Shown piece after piece: positions 56,739 to 64,000 of a DNA stretch of 64,000 bases. The notes under the pieces were generated by a model. That model was given only the letters and a program-made list of their open reading frames with translations, ran no database searches and was not told where the DNA came from. The stretch covers positions 58,985 through 122,984 of the forward strand of contig JACRDG010000068.1 of assembly GCA_016218715.1 (NCBI GenBank). The letters run 5' to 3'. Both the position numbers and the translations under genes were made by a program. The stretch comes from Desulfomonile tiedjei. GTDB lineage: Bacteria; Desulfobacterota; Desulfomonilia; Desulfomonilales; Desulfomonilaceae. How positions within the stretch are numbered: position 1 is the stretch's first letter; each line of letters begins with the position of its first letter.

Positions 56739-59294
56739 CTACGCCCAGGTAACGAGACCCATGGAGAGCGGATTGAACAGGTACGGATGAAAGGGGAGGA
56801 CCCTGATGCGGTACCCGTATACCCCTGTCTCGTCGCACGGGATGGTGCCCTGAAAACGCCAGACCCCTTGCGAGACTTGTTCGACGCCCGTCATTGCCGT
56901 CACGTCGCGGTTCGGGATTCGATCGGTCTCCTGCTGCACACTTCCATGGCAGAGGTCTACGGTGACCTCGTCGTCAGTGAGCCCTCCGAGACCGATGAGC
57001 GCGTTGACCTGCAGTTCCTCGCCCAGAGCACCCCGATCCCCCTTCGGCATTGATACGTCGAGCACTTTGACGTCTTTCCAGAGGGTCCGTACCTTTTGTT
57101 TCCAGTCCCGGATTTCCCTCGCCCTGGCCAGCCGGTTCTCGCCAAGGATCTGGTGAGCCAGCCCTGCTTGGACGTAATAATCTTCCATATACTCTTCGAT
57201 CATGCGGTGGGAATTGAAGCGCACGCAGATCTTGGCCATGCTGTTCTTCATCATGTCGATCCACGCGTGGGGGAGTCCGTCCGGGCCTCGGTCGAAGAAT
57301 CTCGGGATGACTTCTTCCTCGAGGAGTTCATAGAGCGCATTGGCGTCTATCTGATCCTGGTAATCGAGGTCCGCGTACTCTTCACCTCTCCCGATGGCCC
57401 ATCCGTTGGTGCCGTCGTACGCTTCAGGCCACCATCCGTCCAGGATGCTCAGATTCAAGGCGCCGTTTGCCGCGGCCTTCATTCCCGACGTTCCGCAGGC
57501 CTCGTTGGGGCGTCTCGGGTTGTTGAGCCACACATCCGATCCCTGGACCATATACCGGGCGATGTTGATGTCGTAGTCCTCGAGAAAGATCAATTTGCGC
57601 CGGAAACCTTCGGTTCGTGACTGGTGAACCACTTTCTTGATGATTTCTTTCCCGAGGCGGTCTTGAGGGTGCGCCTTGCCCGCGAAGAGGAACTGGACCG
57701 GGCGACGCTTGTCGGAAACGATGCGCAGCAAGCGGTCCGGATCGCTGAACAGGAGCGCTGCCCGCTTGTACGGGGCGAACCTACGGGCAAACCCGATGGT
57801 CAAGGCCTCGGAACTGAGCAATTCCACCGCGCGGCGTATGTCCAGCGCCGAGCCTCCGCGGGCCTTTACCTTGGCAAGGAAGTGAAAGCGGCAAAAGGCG
57901 ACCAGACGTTCGCGGCGGGTTACATGGACGTTCCAGAGCTGGTCGGCCGGTATGTTGTACACACGCTTCCAGATCTTGGTGTTGTCCGGATCTTCGATCC
58001 ACCCTTCTCCCATGTACCGCGCAAACAGGTCTGCCATCTCCTTCGAGACGTACGACGGGATGTGCACTCCGTTGGTGACGTACCCGATGGGCACGTCTTC
58101 CTCGTCCACGTGGGGCCAGAGCCCTTGCCACATCTTCTTGGATACCTTGCTGTGCAGTTCGCTTACCGCGTTCACTCCTCTGGAGACGCGAAGCGCCAAC
58201 ACGGCCATGGAAAAGTGGGAGGTGCGATCGTCAGGGTTCTCCCGCCCGAGATCCAAAAGGTCCTTGACGCTCATCCCGAGGGATCCCAGGTACCCTCTGA
58301 AATAGCGCTCCACCAGCTCGGGGGGAAAGTGGTCGATACCCGCCGGGACCGGGGTGTGGGTGGTAAATACTGTTGAGGCTGCGACCGCCTCCAGAGCCAC
58401 ATCAAAGGGGATCCGATACGTGGTCATGGTCTGGCGGATTCGCTCCAGGGCTGCGAAAGCCGCGTGCCCCTCGTTGAGATGATACACGAACGGCCAGAGG
58501 CCGAGCAGGTGAAGGGCTCGGGCGCCGCCGATCCCCAGCACGATCTCCTGGCGGATCCGCATTTCAATATCGCCGCCGTAGAGTTCGGCGGTAACACGCC
58601 TCGCATCAGGGGTATTGTCCGGGTGGTTGGTATCGAGGAGGTAGAGAGGGATACGGCCCACCTGTATCTTCCAGATGAGCACCTTTACGTCACGGCCGTC
58701 GAGATCGACGCTGAATGAGACCTGATTCCCCGCGGCGTCCATGACGCGGGCGATGGGGAGGTTGTAGAAGTCGTTGTCCAGGTACGATTCCTGCTGCCAG
58801 CCGTCCACGTTGAGGTACTGCTTGAAGTACCCTTTCTGATAGAGGAGCCCCATGGCCACCAGGGGAAAGCTCAGGTTCGATGCGCTCTTCAAGTGGTCTC
58901 CCGCGAGCACGCCCAGACCCCCTGAATAGACGGGGAGACATTCGCTCAGTCCGTACTCCATGCTGAAATAGGCAACGCGGTAGTCGATGGGTCGCGGCAA
59001 ATTGAAGGAGTACACCCCAGTCCGGCTGATGTAGTCCTCAAAGGCCTTCTCAAGCTCTTTTATGCGGTCAAGGAACGCCGAATCCTGCAAGATCTCCTGC
59101 TGGCGCTCCCTGGATATCCTGGCAAGCATGAGGATAGGATTGTGTCCGCACTCATCCCAGAGTTCGTTATCCAGAGCCTGAAACAGGCGGCTCACGTCAG
59201 GGTTCCAACTGAACCACAGATTCATTCCTATGTTGCGGAGGGGGAGAAGTTCTTCGGGCAGATCCGGGTGTACGATCAGATGGCGCATTTTCAT
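56739..59294 (-). CDS. glgP: Alpha-glucan (glycogen) phosphorylase
   Basis: An 851-residue GT35 phosphorylase that releases glucose 1-phosphate from alpha-1,4-glucan. The N-terminal 'PLRNIGMNLWFSWNPDVSRL' and 'YFSMEYGLSECLPVYSGGLG' belong to the archaeal/bacterial subfamily with an N-terminal DUF3417-type domain. The PLP site is 'NEACGTSGMKAAANGALNLS' followed by 'ILDGWW', with the Schiff-base Lys in 'GMKAAANG'. 'IGFARRFAPYKRAALLFSD' supplies phosphate-binding basic residues. ATG 59294 has GGAGG six bases upstream. glgB lies 20 kb away, so glycogen genes are not clustered here. Confidence 0.92.
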   Translation of the reverse strand: MKMRHLIVHPDLPEELLPLRNIGMNLWFSWNPDVSRLFQALDNELWDECGHNPILMLARISRERQQEILQDSAFLDRIKELEKAFEDYISRTGVYSFNLPRPIDYRVAYFSMEYGLSECLPVYSGGLGVLAGDHLKSASNLSFPLVAMGLLYQKGYFKQYLNVDGWQQESYLDNDFYNLPIARVMDAAGNQVSFSVDLDGRDVKVLIWKIQVGRIPLYLLDTNHPDNTPDARRVTAELYGGDIEMRIRQEIVLGIGGARALHLLGLWPFVYHLNEGHAAFAALERIRQTMTTYRIPFDVALEAVAASTVFTTHTPVPAGIDHFPPELVERYFRGYLGSLGMSVKDLLDLGRENPDDRTSHFSMAVLALRVSRGVNAVSELHSKVSKKMWQGLWPHVDEEDVPIGYVTNGVHIPSYVSKEMADLFARYMGEGWIEDPDNTKIWKRVYNIPADQLWNVHVTRRERLVAFCRFHFLAKVKARGGSALDIRRAVELLSSEALTIGFARRFAPYKRAALLFSDPDRLLRIVSDKRRPVQFLFAGKAHPQDRLGKEIIKKVVHQSRTEGFRRKLIFLEDYDINIARYMVQGSDVWLNNPRRPNEACGTSGMKAAANGALNLSILDGWWPEAYDGTNGWAIGRGEEYADLDYQDQIDANALYELLEEEVIPRFFDRGPDGLPHAWIDMMKNSMAKICVRFNSHRMIEEYMEDYYVQAGLAHQILGENRLARAREIRDWKQKVRTLWKDVKVLDVSMPKGDRGALGEELQVNALIGLGGLTDDEVTVDLCHGSVQQETDRIPNRDVTAMTGVEQVSQGVWRFQGTIPCDETGVYGYRIRVLPFHPYLFNPLSMGLVTWA

Positions 59295-59696
59295 CCACAG
59301 CCTCCAGATTCATGGCTCCTTGAATAATTTCTTACACAAAAGACAGGGGGTCTGCAATCGCGCATTCGTCCGGGAGGGCATTTCCTGAAGAGATGGGGTG
59401 GCTCCTGCAAGGGGCGAGATACAGCAGTTGTCGAGCATAAGGTCCGACTCGAGGGCAACCGACTTGACGGGCTCCCTCGCTTCGGGCAACGCAGAGCCAT
59501 AGAACCTTCGTTCGGAAATCCCCCAGATCCGCTTGGTGATCCGACCAGAAGTTTGGGCAAGTACTGCAGCAGTCGTACAAGAATAGACACGGATGTGGGA
59601 GCGGCTCCCGAAAAGGCCTCAAGACTCCGGCGGGAGCCATAATCGTGACACGATGATCGTTTGCAACAGAACTCCGAGGCAGTGTCGGATTACTCC
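59295..59696. other. Intergenic region
   Basis: No gene, repeat copy or terminator was recognised between the glgP start and the end of the small lipoprotein gene. Confidence 0.4.
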
Positions 59697-59951
59697 TCAC
59701 CAGGACTTGTCTTTGGGCTCTCCGGCGCCGCTCCTCTCCTTTTGCCACTCATCCCACTTGGTCCTCGCCTCGGTGGGCGGGGGGATGAGGTTGGAGAGGG
59801 TCTTCAGTCCCGGAACGTATCGGAGCGCCCAACTCGGCTCTTCCGTCTCATATCCGGCCTTGACGGGGGTGCCGGCCCGGAGGGTGCTGCAGGAGGTGAG
59901 GAAGGGGAGGGCGAGTAGCGCGGCCAGGGGGAGCACTGAAAGGAATCTCAT
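59697..59951 (-). CDS. Small lipoprotein
   Basis: An 84-residue hypothetical lipoprotein: 'MRFLSVLPLAALLALPFLTS' then Cys at residue 21 (lipobox LTSC), followed by a short mature part ('TLRAGTPVKAGYETEEPSWA') with a charged C-terminus. AGGGGATA precedes the ATG. Function is unknown; it is upstream of glgP on the same strand but separated by about 400 bases. Confidence 0.65.
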   Translation of the reverse strand: MRFLSVLPLAALLALPFLTSCSTLRAGTPVKAGYETEEPSWALRYVPGLKTLSNLIPPPTEARTKWDEWQKERSGAGEPKDKSW

Positions 59952-60138
59952 AGCGAATATCCCCTATTAATAAAGGGTTGATGCAAGGCAACCGATCTGG
60001 GGCGAGCTTATATTCGGGATCATTTATAACTACAAGCATTTTTATTGGGGGACGTGAAAAAAAGTGCGATGTCAGTCTTATGACGGTCCGAAGTGCGGGA
60101 AGGATTCCGGCAGATGAATAAGTACGCTGACTATCGGA

Positions 60139-62658
60139 CTAAACTTCAGAAGACGTCTCGACGCTGTCAGAGGGCAGGGTCCTGGCCAAAACCACGGAAA
60201 ACACTCCAGCGAGCGCATAAGCAGCGGCCGCCAACGCGAGCAGGCTCGCGAACCCAATGCTCATGGCGAGAACCACGGCAACGGAAGCCGATACCACCGA
60301 TGCAAAACCGTTTACAGCCCAAGCCACAGGAATCGCCCCGGACGCTCGTCCCTGGAGCAACGACAACCCCCACGGAAAAGGCATCCCCATGAGAAAGGCC
60401 AGGGGCCCTATGACCGCCAAGCCTGTCGATGACTTCATCATGCCGTCCCAGAGGGCCGCGCGTTCAAACAGCGGAGGTAGAGCTGTCACGGCGACGATCG
60501 CACAGCAGGCCACACTCGCGCACACCAGGAGCGCGCCGTGTGGAGCCAGGCTGGTGATCCGGGGTTGGGCCAGACTCCCACAGCCGGCAAAGAAGAGCAG
60601 CCCCCCGACCACCACTGCCGCTGCGATTACCGGATCGCCGAGAAATCGGGTGAACATCTGGATCAAGCCCATTTCCACAAACATGAACCCCGTTCCGAGA
60701 GCTGCGAAATAGACGAGCGTGCCGCTTCGCAGCGAGAATCTCGATGCCTGAGCACGCTTCTCCACCAGAAGGACGGGTGCCGGCAGGAGCAGCGCCGCGA
60801 AGATGGAGGTCAGGACGACGCTCGACACCAACACCAGGAATCCCATTTCCGCGCGGGCTGGCCAGAGAGGGCCGAACGCTTCCCGAAGCTTCGAGAGAGA
60901 GACCCATCGGAAGAAATCGTAGAAGAAAGGCCGATCGTCCGTGGCCGGCCTGATGTTACAGATCCAGCTCCGGTAGAACTCCTCCCGTTGCGGTGAAAGG
61001 AACATCCGCATCGCGTGATGGTACCAAGAGATTGATGTCCCTTCAGGCCCCGGAACCACATGAGTCCGGTTGGTCCGGTCGGAAACGACCCCGGGGAACC
61101 ATTCGGATTCGCATTGAAGGGTGCGGGTCGCGGCAAGGAACGCTTGGACGACAGAAGCGGACAACCGCGATCGTCCGACAATGGTCGCCACCGACAGTTC
61201 GTCCCGTGCAATCAGGATGTGCTCGCCCGGCCGGGTCGCACCTCGTTTTTCCAGCGCTTCGATCCATGTGGCCGCTATCTTGAGGTTATCTCTCTCCGGC
61301 TCCTGGATGCCGCGTGTCACGCAGGCGATTCCACCGGGCGTCAGGACGCTCAAACACCGGGCGAAACCCTCTACCGTAGCGAGATAGTCCTCTCTGAGTC
61401 CTCCAATCCCTCCCGAACCCGCTGAAAAACCTTCGAGCGCGGGCAGATGGACGATGTCGAAGGCCCCTTCGGTGCGGTCCAGGAAAGCCCGCGGGTCGGC
61501 AATGACCACCTTCACCCGCGGGTCCTCGAGGACGCCGCTTCCGTACTCTTGCAGCACGCTCACGACATTGCCGTCGGGCACCACTATTGTGATCGATTCA
61601 GCGTCGCTCAGTCTGGCCAACCAAACATATGTACCGCCGGTCTCCCCGAGAATGAGTACCCGTCTCGGCGTGACGAGTCTGTAGGGAAGTGCGGAGAGCG
61701 TCCCTTCCAGGAAGCGAGCCTGATCGATCCGCTTGATGGAGAGGACCGACCCGACTTGAAATCCGTCCTGCAGGAGCATGCCCATGGCCGGCGGGGCCTC
61801 CGTTGGACTGAGCGACAGCAGCGTGTGGAAGGAGGGGCTCGCGTAAAGGTCGATCCGCCCGCGCGGCCCTGAGTACGTAACGAGCCGTTGGGCGTTTCCC
61901 TGCTGTTCCAGCCGCTGGACGTAGGCGAGGCCCTTGTACTGGTCGATATTCAGCGGGAAGACTCTTTCGGGACCGGCGAGGTAGCAGGCTCCCACGGCAA
62001 GGCCCGCCATGGCGAGGCATCCGCCGTAGATCGCTCGGCCTCTCCCATTCCAGCGTGGGATGAGGCAAAGACCGGAGAAGAGCACCGCAAGGGAGAGAGG
62101 GATCACCAGTCCGTTGGCAGGGACATGCTCCATGAGCGCGACGACTCCGAGGCCACCGGCCGCGCTCCCGGCCAGGTTGGCGGCGTACGTGCGATGTATC
62201 CCGTTGCCTGCCGCCATCAGAGCCACGCCAATGAGCACTCCGGCCAGAAAGAACGGCACGCCGTGTATGAGCCAGAACAGACACCACCATCCGAGGGTCT
62301 GCACCGCTGCCGCGGGATCGAAGTAGACGTTGAGAGGGAGCGTCTCCCCCACGCGGAGACAGAATGGCATCGCGAGAGCGAAGCCGAGGGTCCCCCACGG
62401 GAAGATCGCGTTGCCGTGTGCCTCGAACCATTTCCGGTTCAGGGACAACACCACCCCACCCACACCGAAACCGAGCAGCGCGCAGCTTATGACGAGAAAG
62501 GAGAAGTGATGGTAGCGGGCAACGAGGAGACAGCGCATAAGGGCCACCTGCCACCCGATGAGCGCAACCGAAACGAAGAATACGGCGATGAGCATGAGCC
62601 GAAAATCGACCGGCGAGAGTCCGTTACGGACTTGCCGGAGCCCTGATGAGCGGAACAA
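60139..62658 (-). CDS. Membrane protein with an internal spermidine-synthase-like domain
   Basis: An 839-residue protein. An N-terminal bundle of about seven hydrophobic segments (20-245) is followed by a soluble domain (about 250-600) with 'YRLVTPRRVLILGETGGTYV' (SAM-type motif I, GETGG) and 'FDIVHLPALEGFSAGSGGIG', resembling SpeE-like aminopropyl/methyltransferases. A second membrane bundle of about six segments closes the protein ('TLVYFAALGTGFMFVEMGLI' and 'AFLMGMPFPWGLSLL'). The 'GTGFMFVEMGLIQ' motif is common in this type of membrane SpeE relative. Substrate and product are unknown; the canonical decarboxy-SAM acid residues cannot be confirmed by eye. The gene overlaps the PIMT gene by 35 bases. 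Confidence 0.75.
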   Translation of the reverse strand: MFRSSGLRQVRNGLSPVDFRLMLIAVFFVSVALIGWQVALMRCLLVARYHHFSFLVISCALLGFGVGGVVLSLNRKWFEAHGNAIFPWGTLGFALAMPFCLRVGETLPLNVYFDPAAAVQTLGWWCLFWLIHGVPFFLAGVLIGVALMAAGNGIHRTYAANLAGSAAGGLGVVALMEHVPANGLVIPLSLAVLFSGLCLIPRWNGRGRAIYGGCLAMAGLAVGACYLAGPERVFPLNIDQYKGLAYVQRLEQQGNAQRLVTYSGPRGRIDLYASPSFHTLLSLSPTEAPPAMGMLLQDGFQVGSVLSIKRIDQARFLEGTLSALPYRLVTPRRVLILGETGGTYVWLARLSDAESITIVVPDGNVVSVLQEYGSGVLEDPRVKVVIADPRAFLDRTEGAFDIVHLPALEGFSAGSGGIGGLREDYLATVEGFARCLSVLTPGGIACVTRGIQEPERDNLKIAATWIEALEKRGATRPGEHILIARDELSVATIVGRSRLSASVVQAFLAATRTLQCESEWFPGVVSDRTNRTHVVPGPEGTSISWYHHAMRMFLSPQREEFYRSWICNIRPATDDRPFFYDFFRWVSLSKLREAFGPLWPARAEMGFLVLVSSVVLTSIFAALLLPAPVLLVEKRAQASRFSLRSGTLVYFAALGTGFMFVEMGLIQMFTRFLGDPVIAAAVVVGGLLFFAGCGSLAQPRITSLAPHGALLVCASVACCAIVAVTALPPLFERAALWDGMMKSSTGLAVIGPLAFLMGMPFPWGLSLLQGRASGAIPVAWAVNGFASVVSASVAVVLAMSIGFASLLALAAAAYALAGVFSVVLARTLPSDSVETSSEV

Positions 62659-63400
62659 ATCTCACGAGTTGAATGGTCTCGGAAGTCCTGCCGCCGGCCG
62701 GATCCTTGGTGACCGAGAGGAGGCGTTGCGTGTCGAACGCAGCCCCTACCGGGATTACCATGTGGCCTCCGGGTTTGAGTTGCTCGAAAAGCGGCGGAGG
62801 GACGTGCAGCGCGGCGCAGGTTACGATGATTCGATCGAAAGGGGCGAATTCGGGAAGACCATAGTAACCGTCTCCAAGCCGGACGGTCACGGATCGATAG
62901 CCGAGCCGCTCAAGCCGCTCTTTCGCCCCCTGGTACAGGGGTTCGAGGATCTCCATGGTGTACACTGATGGTGTCGTTTCCGCGAGGATAGCCGCTTGAT
63001 AGCCGGAACCAGCGCCGATTTCCAGCACCTTCATGCCAGGGCCGAGGTCCAGGGCTTGAGTCATGAGCGCCACAATGTACGGCTGGGAAATGGTCTGGCC
63101 GTGACCGATGGGGAGCGGGGTGTCGGCATACGCTGATGAACGTCTGGCCTCCGGGACGAAGAGATGGCGAGGAACTTTGAGCATCGCACCCAACACGGCC
63201 TTGTCGGTGATGGTGGTGCGACCGAGTCCGCTCAATTGCGTCTCGACCATCCGGCGTCGTTCCCGGACCATCTCCGGAGGGTCTTCCGCTGCCCATGACT
63301 GGGCGCGCGCCAGGGAACCCGCCCGGTCGAACCAGCCTGAAGCGACGAGGCAGACGATGGCTACGGTCAAGATCGTTCTTGCACAGGTAAGCCCGGTCAA
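62624..63400 (-). CDS. pcm: Exported protein-L-isoaspartate O-methyltransferase
   Basis: A 258-residue PIMT that methylates isoaspartyl residues in damaged proteins. An N-terminal signal peptide ('TILTVAIVCLVASGWFDRAG', about 10-34) is unusual for this normally cytoplasmic enzyme. The conserved parts are 'VPRHLFVPEARRSSAYADTP', 'LPIGHGQTISQPYIVALMTQ', then 'VLEIGAGSGYQAAILAETTP' (SAM motif I), 'DRIIVTCAALHVP' and 'KPGGHMVIPVG'. The start is TTG 63400, overlapping the rimI stop (TTGA), with GGGAG upstream. It is read as a periplasmic repair enzyme. SAM would need to be available there, which is a point against; a membrane-tethered form is another reading. Confidence 0.82.
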   Translation of the reverse strand: MTGLTCARTILTVAIVCLVASGWFDRAGSLARAQSWAAEDPPEMVRERRRMVETQLSGLGRTTITDKAVLGAMLKVPRHLFVPEARRSSAYADTPLPIGHGQTISQPYIVALMTQALDLGPGMKVLEIGAGSGYQAAILAETTPSVYTMEILEPLYQGAKERLERLGYRSVTVRLGDGYYGLPEFAPFDRIIVTCAALHVPPPLFEQLKPGGHMVIPVGAAFDTQRLLSVTKDPAGGRTSETIQLVRFVPLIRAPASP

Positions 63401-63900
63401 TGCGCTTCACCACTCCCGCCGGCCGCGGTCTCCCGGCTGTTTGCCGCTGAGAGTTTCTTCGCCATGATAAGAGCGTCGTCCTTGATCGCGGGATAATAGT
63501 TCTTCCGGAAACCGGTGGTCTCGAACCCACATTTCCTGTACAGGTTTCTCGCACGACCGTTCCGTCGCGCGACCTCGAGGATGATCGTGGTGAGCCCCTC
63601 TTGCCGACAGAGGGTCTCCAGATGTGCCATTATCTCCCGGCCTAGCCCCCGGCCTCTGAAGTCCGGATGCACGGCTATGTTCAGCAAGTGCGCCTCGTCG
63701 ACAACCTTCCAGAAGCAGAGGTATCCCACCAGCTTGCCGTTTGCCTTGAAGACGATCACCCGAGCCGTGTCGTTCGCCATCTCCTCCAGGAACATGTTTC
63801 GGGACCAGGCCTGCGCAAAAGAAGTACTCTCGATGGAAAGGACTGCATCGAGGTCCCCGAGTTGCATGCGAGAGGGTTGAATGATCGGTCGAACGTCCAT
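63397..63900 (-). CDS. rimI: [Ribosomal protein S18]-alanine N-acetyltransferase
   Basis: A 167-residue GNAT acetyltransferase. 'AVLSIESTSFAQAWSRNMFL' is the N-terminal RimI-type pattern, followed by 'LLNIAVHPDFRGRGLGREIM' (acetyl-CoA motif A, RGRGLG), 'LEVARRNGRARNLYRKCGFE' and 'RKNYYPAIKDDALIMAKKL', which is very characteristic of RimI. ATG 63900 begins MDVRPIIQPS. The stop overlaps the exported PIMT start by four bases. The last 100 bases of the window upstream hold no supported gene. Confidence 0.9.
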   Translation of the reverse strand: MDVRPIIQPSRMQLGDLDAVLSIESTSFAQAWSRNMFLEEMANDTARVIVFKANGKLVGYLCFWKVVDEAHLLNIAVHPDFRGRGLGREIMAHLETLCRQEGLTTIILEVARRNGRARNLYRKCGFETTGFRKNYYPAIKDDALIMAKKLSAANSRETAAGGSGEAH

Positions 63901-64000
63901 GGGTTTTCAAATGCGCATGCCCAGAATCCTCACCGCTACTCGACCGAGAACTATAGGCATGAGTGGCCCCCAAGATCTGGTTCCGAGGCGCCGCTACGAC

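Noticed and set aside
63900..64000. 17-codon frame (MPIVLGRVAV...) just upstream of rimI
   Set aside because: Too short and too near the window edge to support a gene or leader peptide.

Overview
The window looks like chromosome of a sulfate-reducing or syntrophic member of Desulfobacterota (former Deltaproteobacteria). The support is a 2-oxoacid:ferredoxin oxidoreductase cluster followed by heterodisulfide-reductase-type genes (HdrA fused to MvhD, HdrC, HdrB), a tetrahaem cytochrome c3, a heptahaem cytochrome fused to a b-type cytochrome, Mla-type lipid transport genes, and a GAF/GAF histidine kinase whose N-terminus is of a type I associate with this phylum. Genus cannot be fixed from the sequence. 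The DNA is fairly GC-rich, and long antisense open frames are common and ignored here. No phage, IS transposase, CRISPR array or rRNA was seen.

Layout. 1-3.3 kb: partial ketopantoate reductase (minus) with a terminator-like hairpin in its leader, an MFS transporter and a nitroreductase. 3.2-4.0 kb: a PilZ protein carrying two helix-turn-helix-like modules. 4.2-12.3 kb: the energy cluster korD-korA-korB-korC-hdrA/mvhD-hdrC-hdrB-mrp. 12.5-18.7 kb: cyclic-nucleotide-domain protein, rhomboid protease, HemN-like radical SAM enzyme, GAF kinase and nucleotidyltransferase. 18.7-20.3 kb: a 541-residue membrane protein with five copies of the same helix-turn-helix-like module. 20.8-30.4 kb: orphan periplasmic binding protein, M23 lipoprotein, arsenosugar-type fused glycosyltransferase, epimerase, ArsA-type ATPase with a coupled small membrane protein, TM2-like protein, pterin-binding protein and phosphodiester-glycosidase-like protein. 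30.9-34.6 kb: HD protein, small hypotheticals, a tRNA with CAU anticodon (best read as tRNA-Ile2), then nif3 and a zinc-ribbon partner. 35.5-42.6 kb: glgB, a possible cysteine peptidase, an outer-membrane-like protein, a zinc-ribbon decapeptide-repeat membrane protein and a membrane glycosyltransferase. 42.7-45.2 kb: miaA-hfq, xthA and tRNA-Leu(GAG). 45.5-48.5 kb: hydrogenase maturation protease, cytochrome c3 and the haem c/b fusion. 48.6-52.6 kb: mlaE-mlaF-mlaD and an aromatic-repeat outer-membrane candidate. 53.0-63.9 kb: dnaE, glgP, a small lipoprotein, a spermidine-synthase-like membrane protein, an exported PIMT and rimI.

How the genes fit together. The kor-hdr-mrp cluster should oxidise a 2-oxoacid to its CoA ester, reduce ferredoxin, and pass electrons through HdrA flavin chemistry; Mrp probably serves FeS assembly. 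The c-type cytochromes are the periplasmic electron path. glgB and glgP give glycogen branching and breakdown. The mla genes handle envelope phospholipid transport.

Two dispersed palindromic repeat families run through the intergenic DNA. Family A has six copies of about 75 bp built on a GGGGGGAACTTC inverted repeat; family B has seven copies built on CCGGCATCTTGCCGG-like arms. The most unusual protein feature is the roughly 45-residue 'SGMSD-LMEKY-LS-GL-LFKKLV' module, present seven times in two unlinked genes, one tied to a PilZ (c-di-GMP) domain and the other to a membrane-anchored periplasmic twin-CX3C tail.
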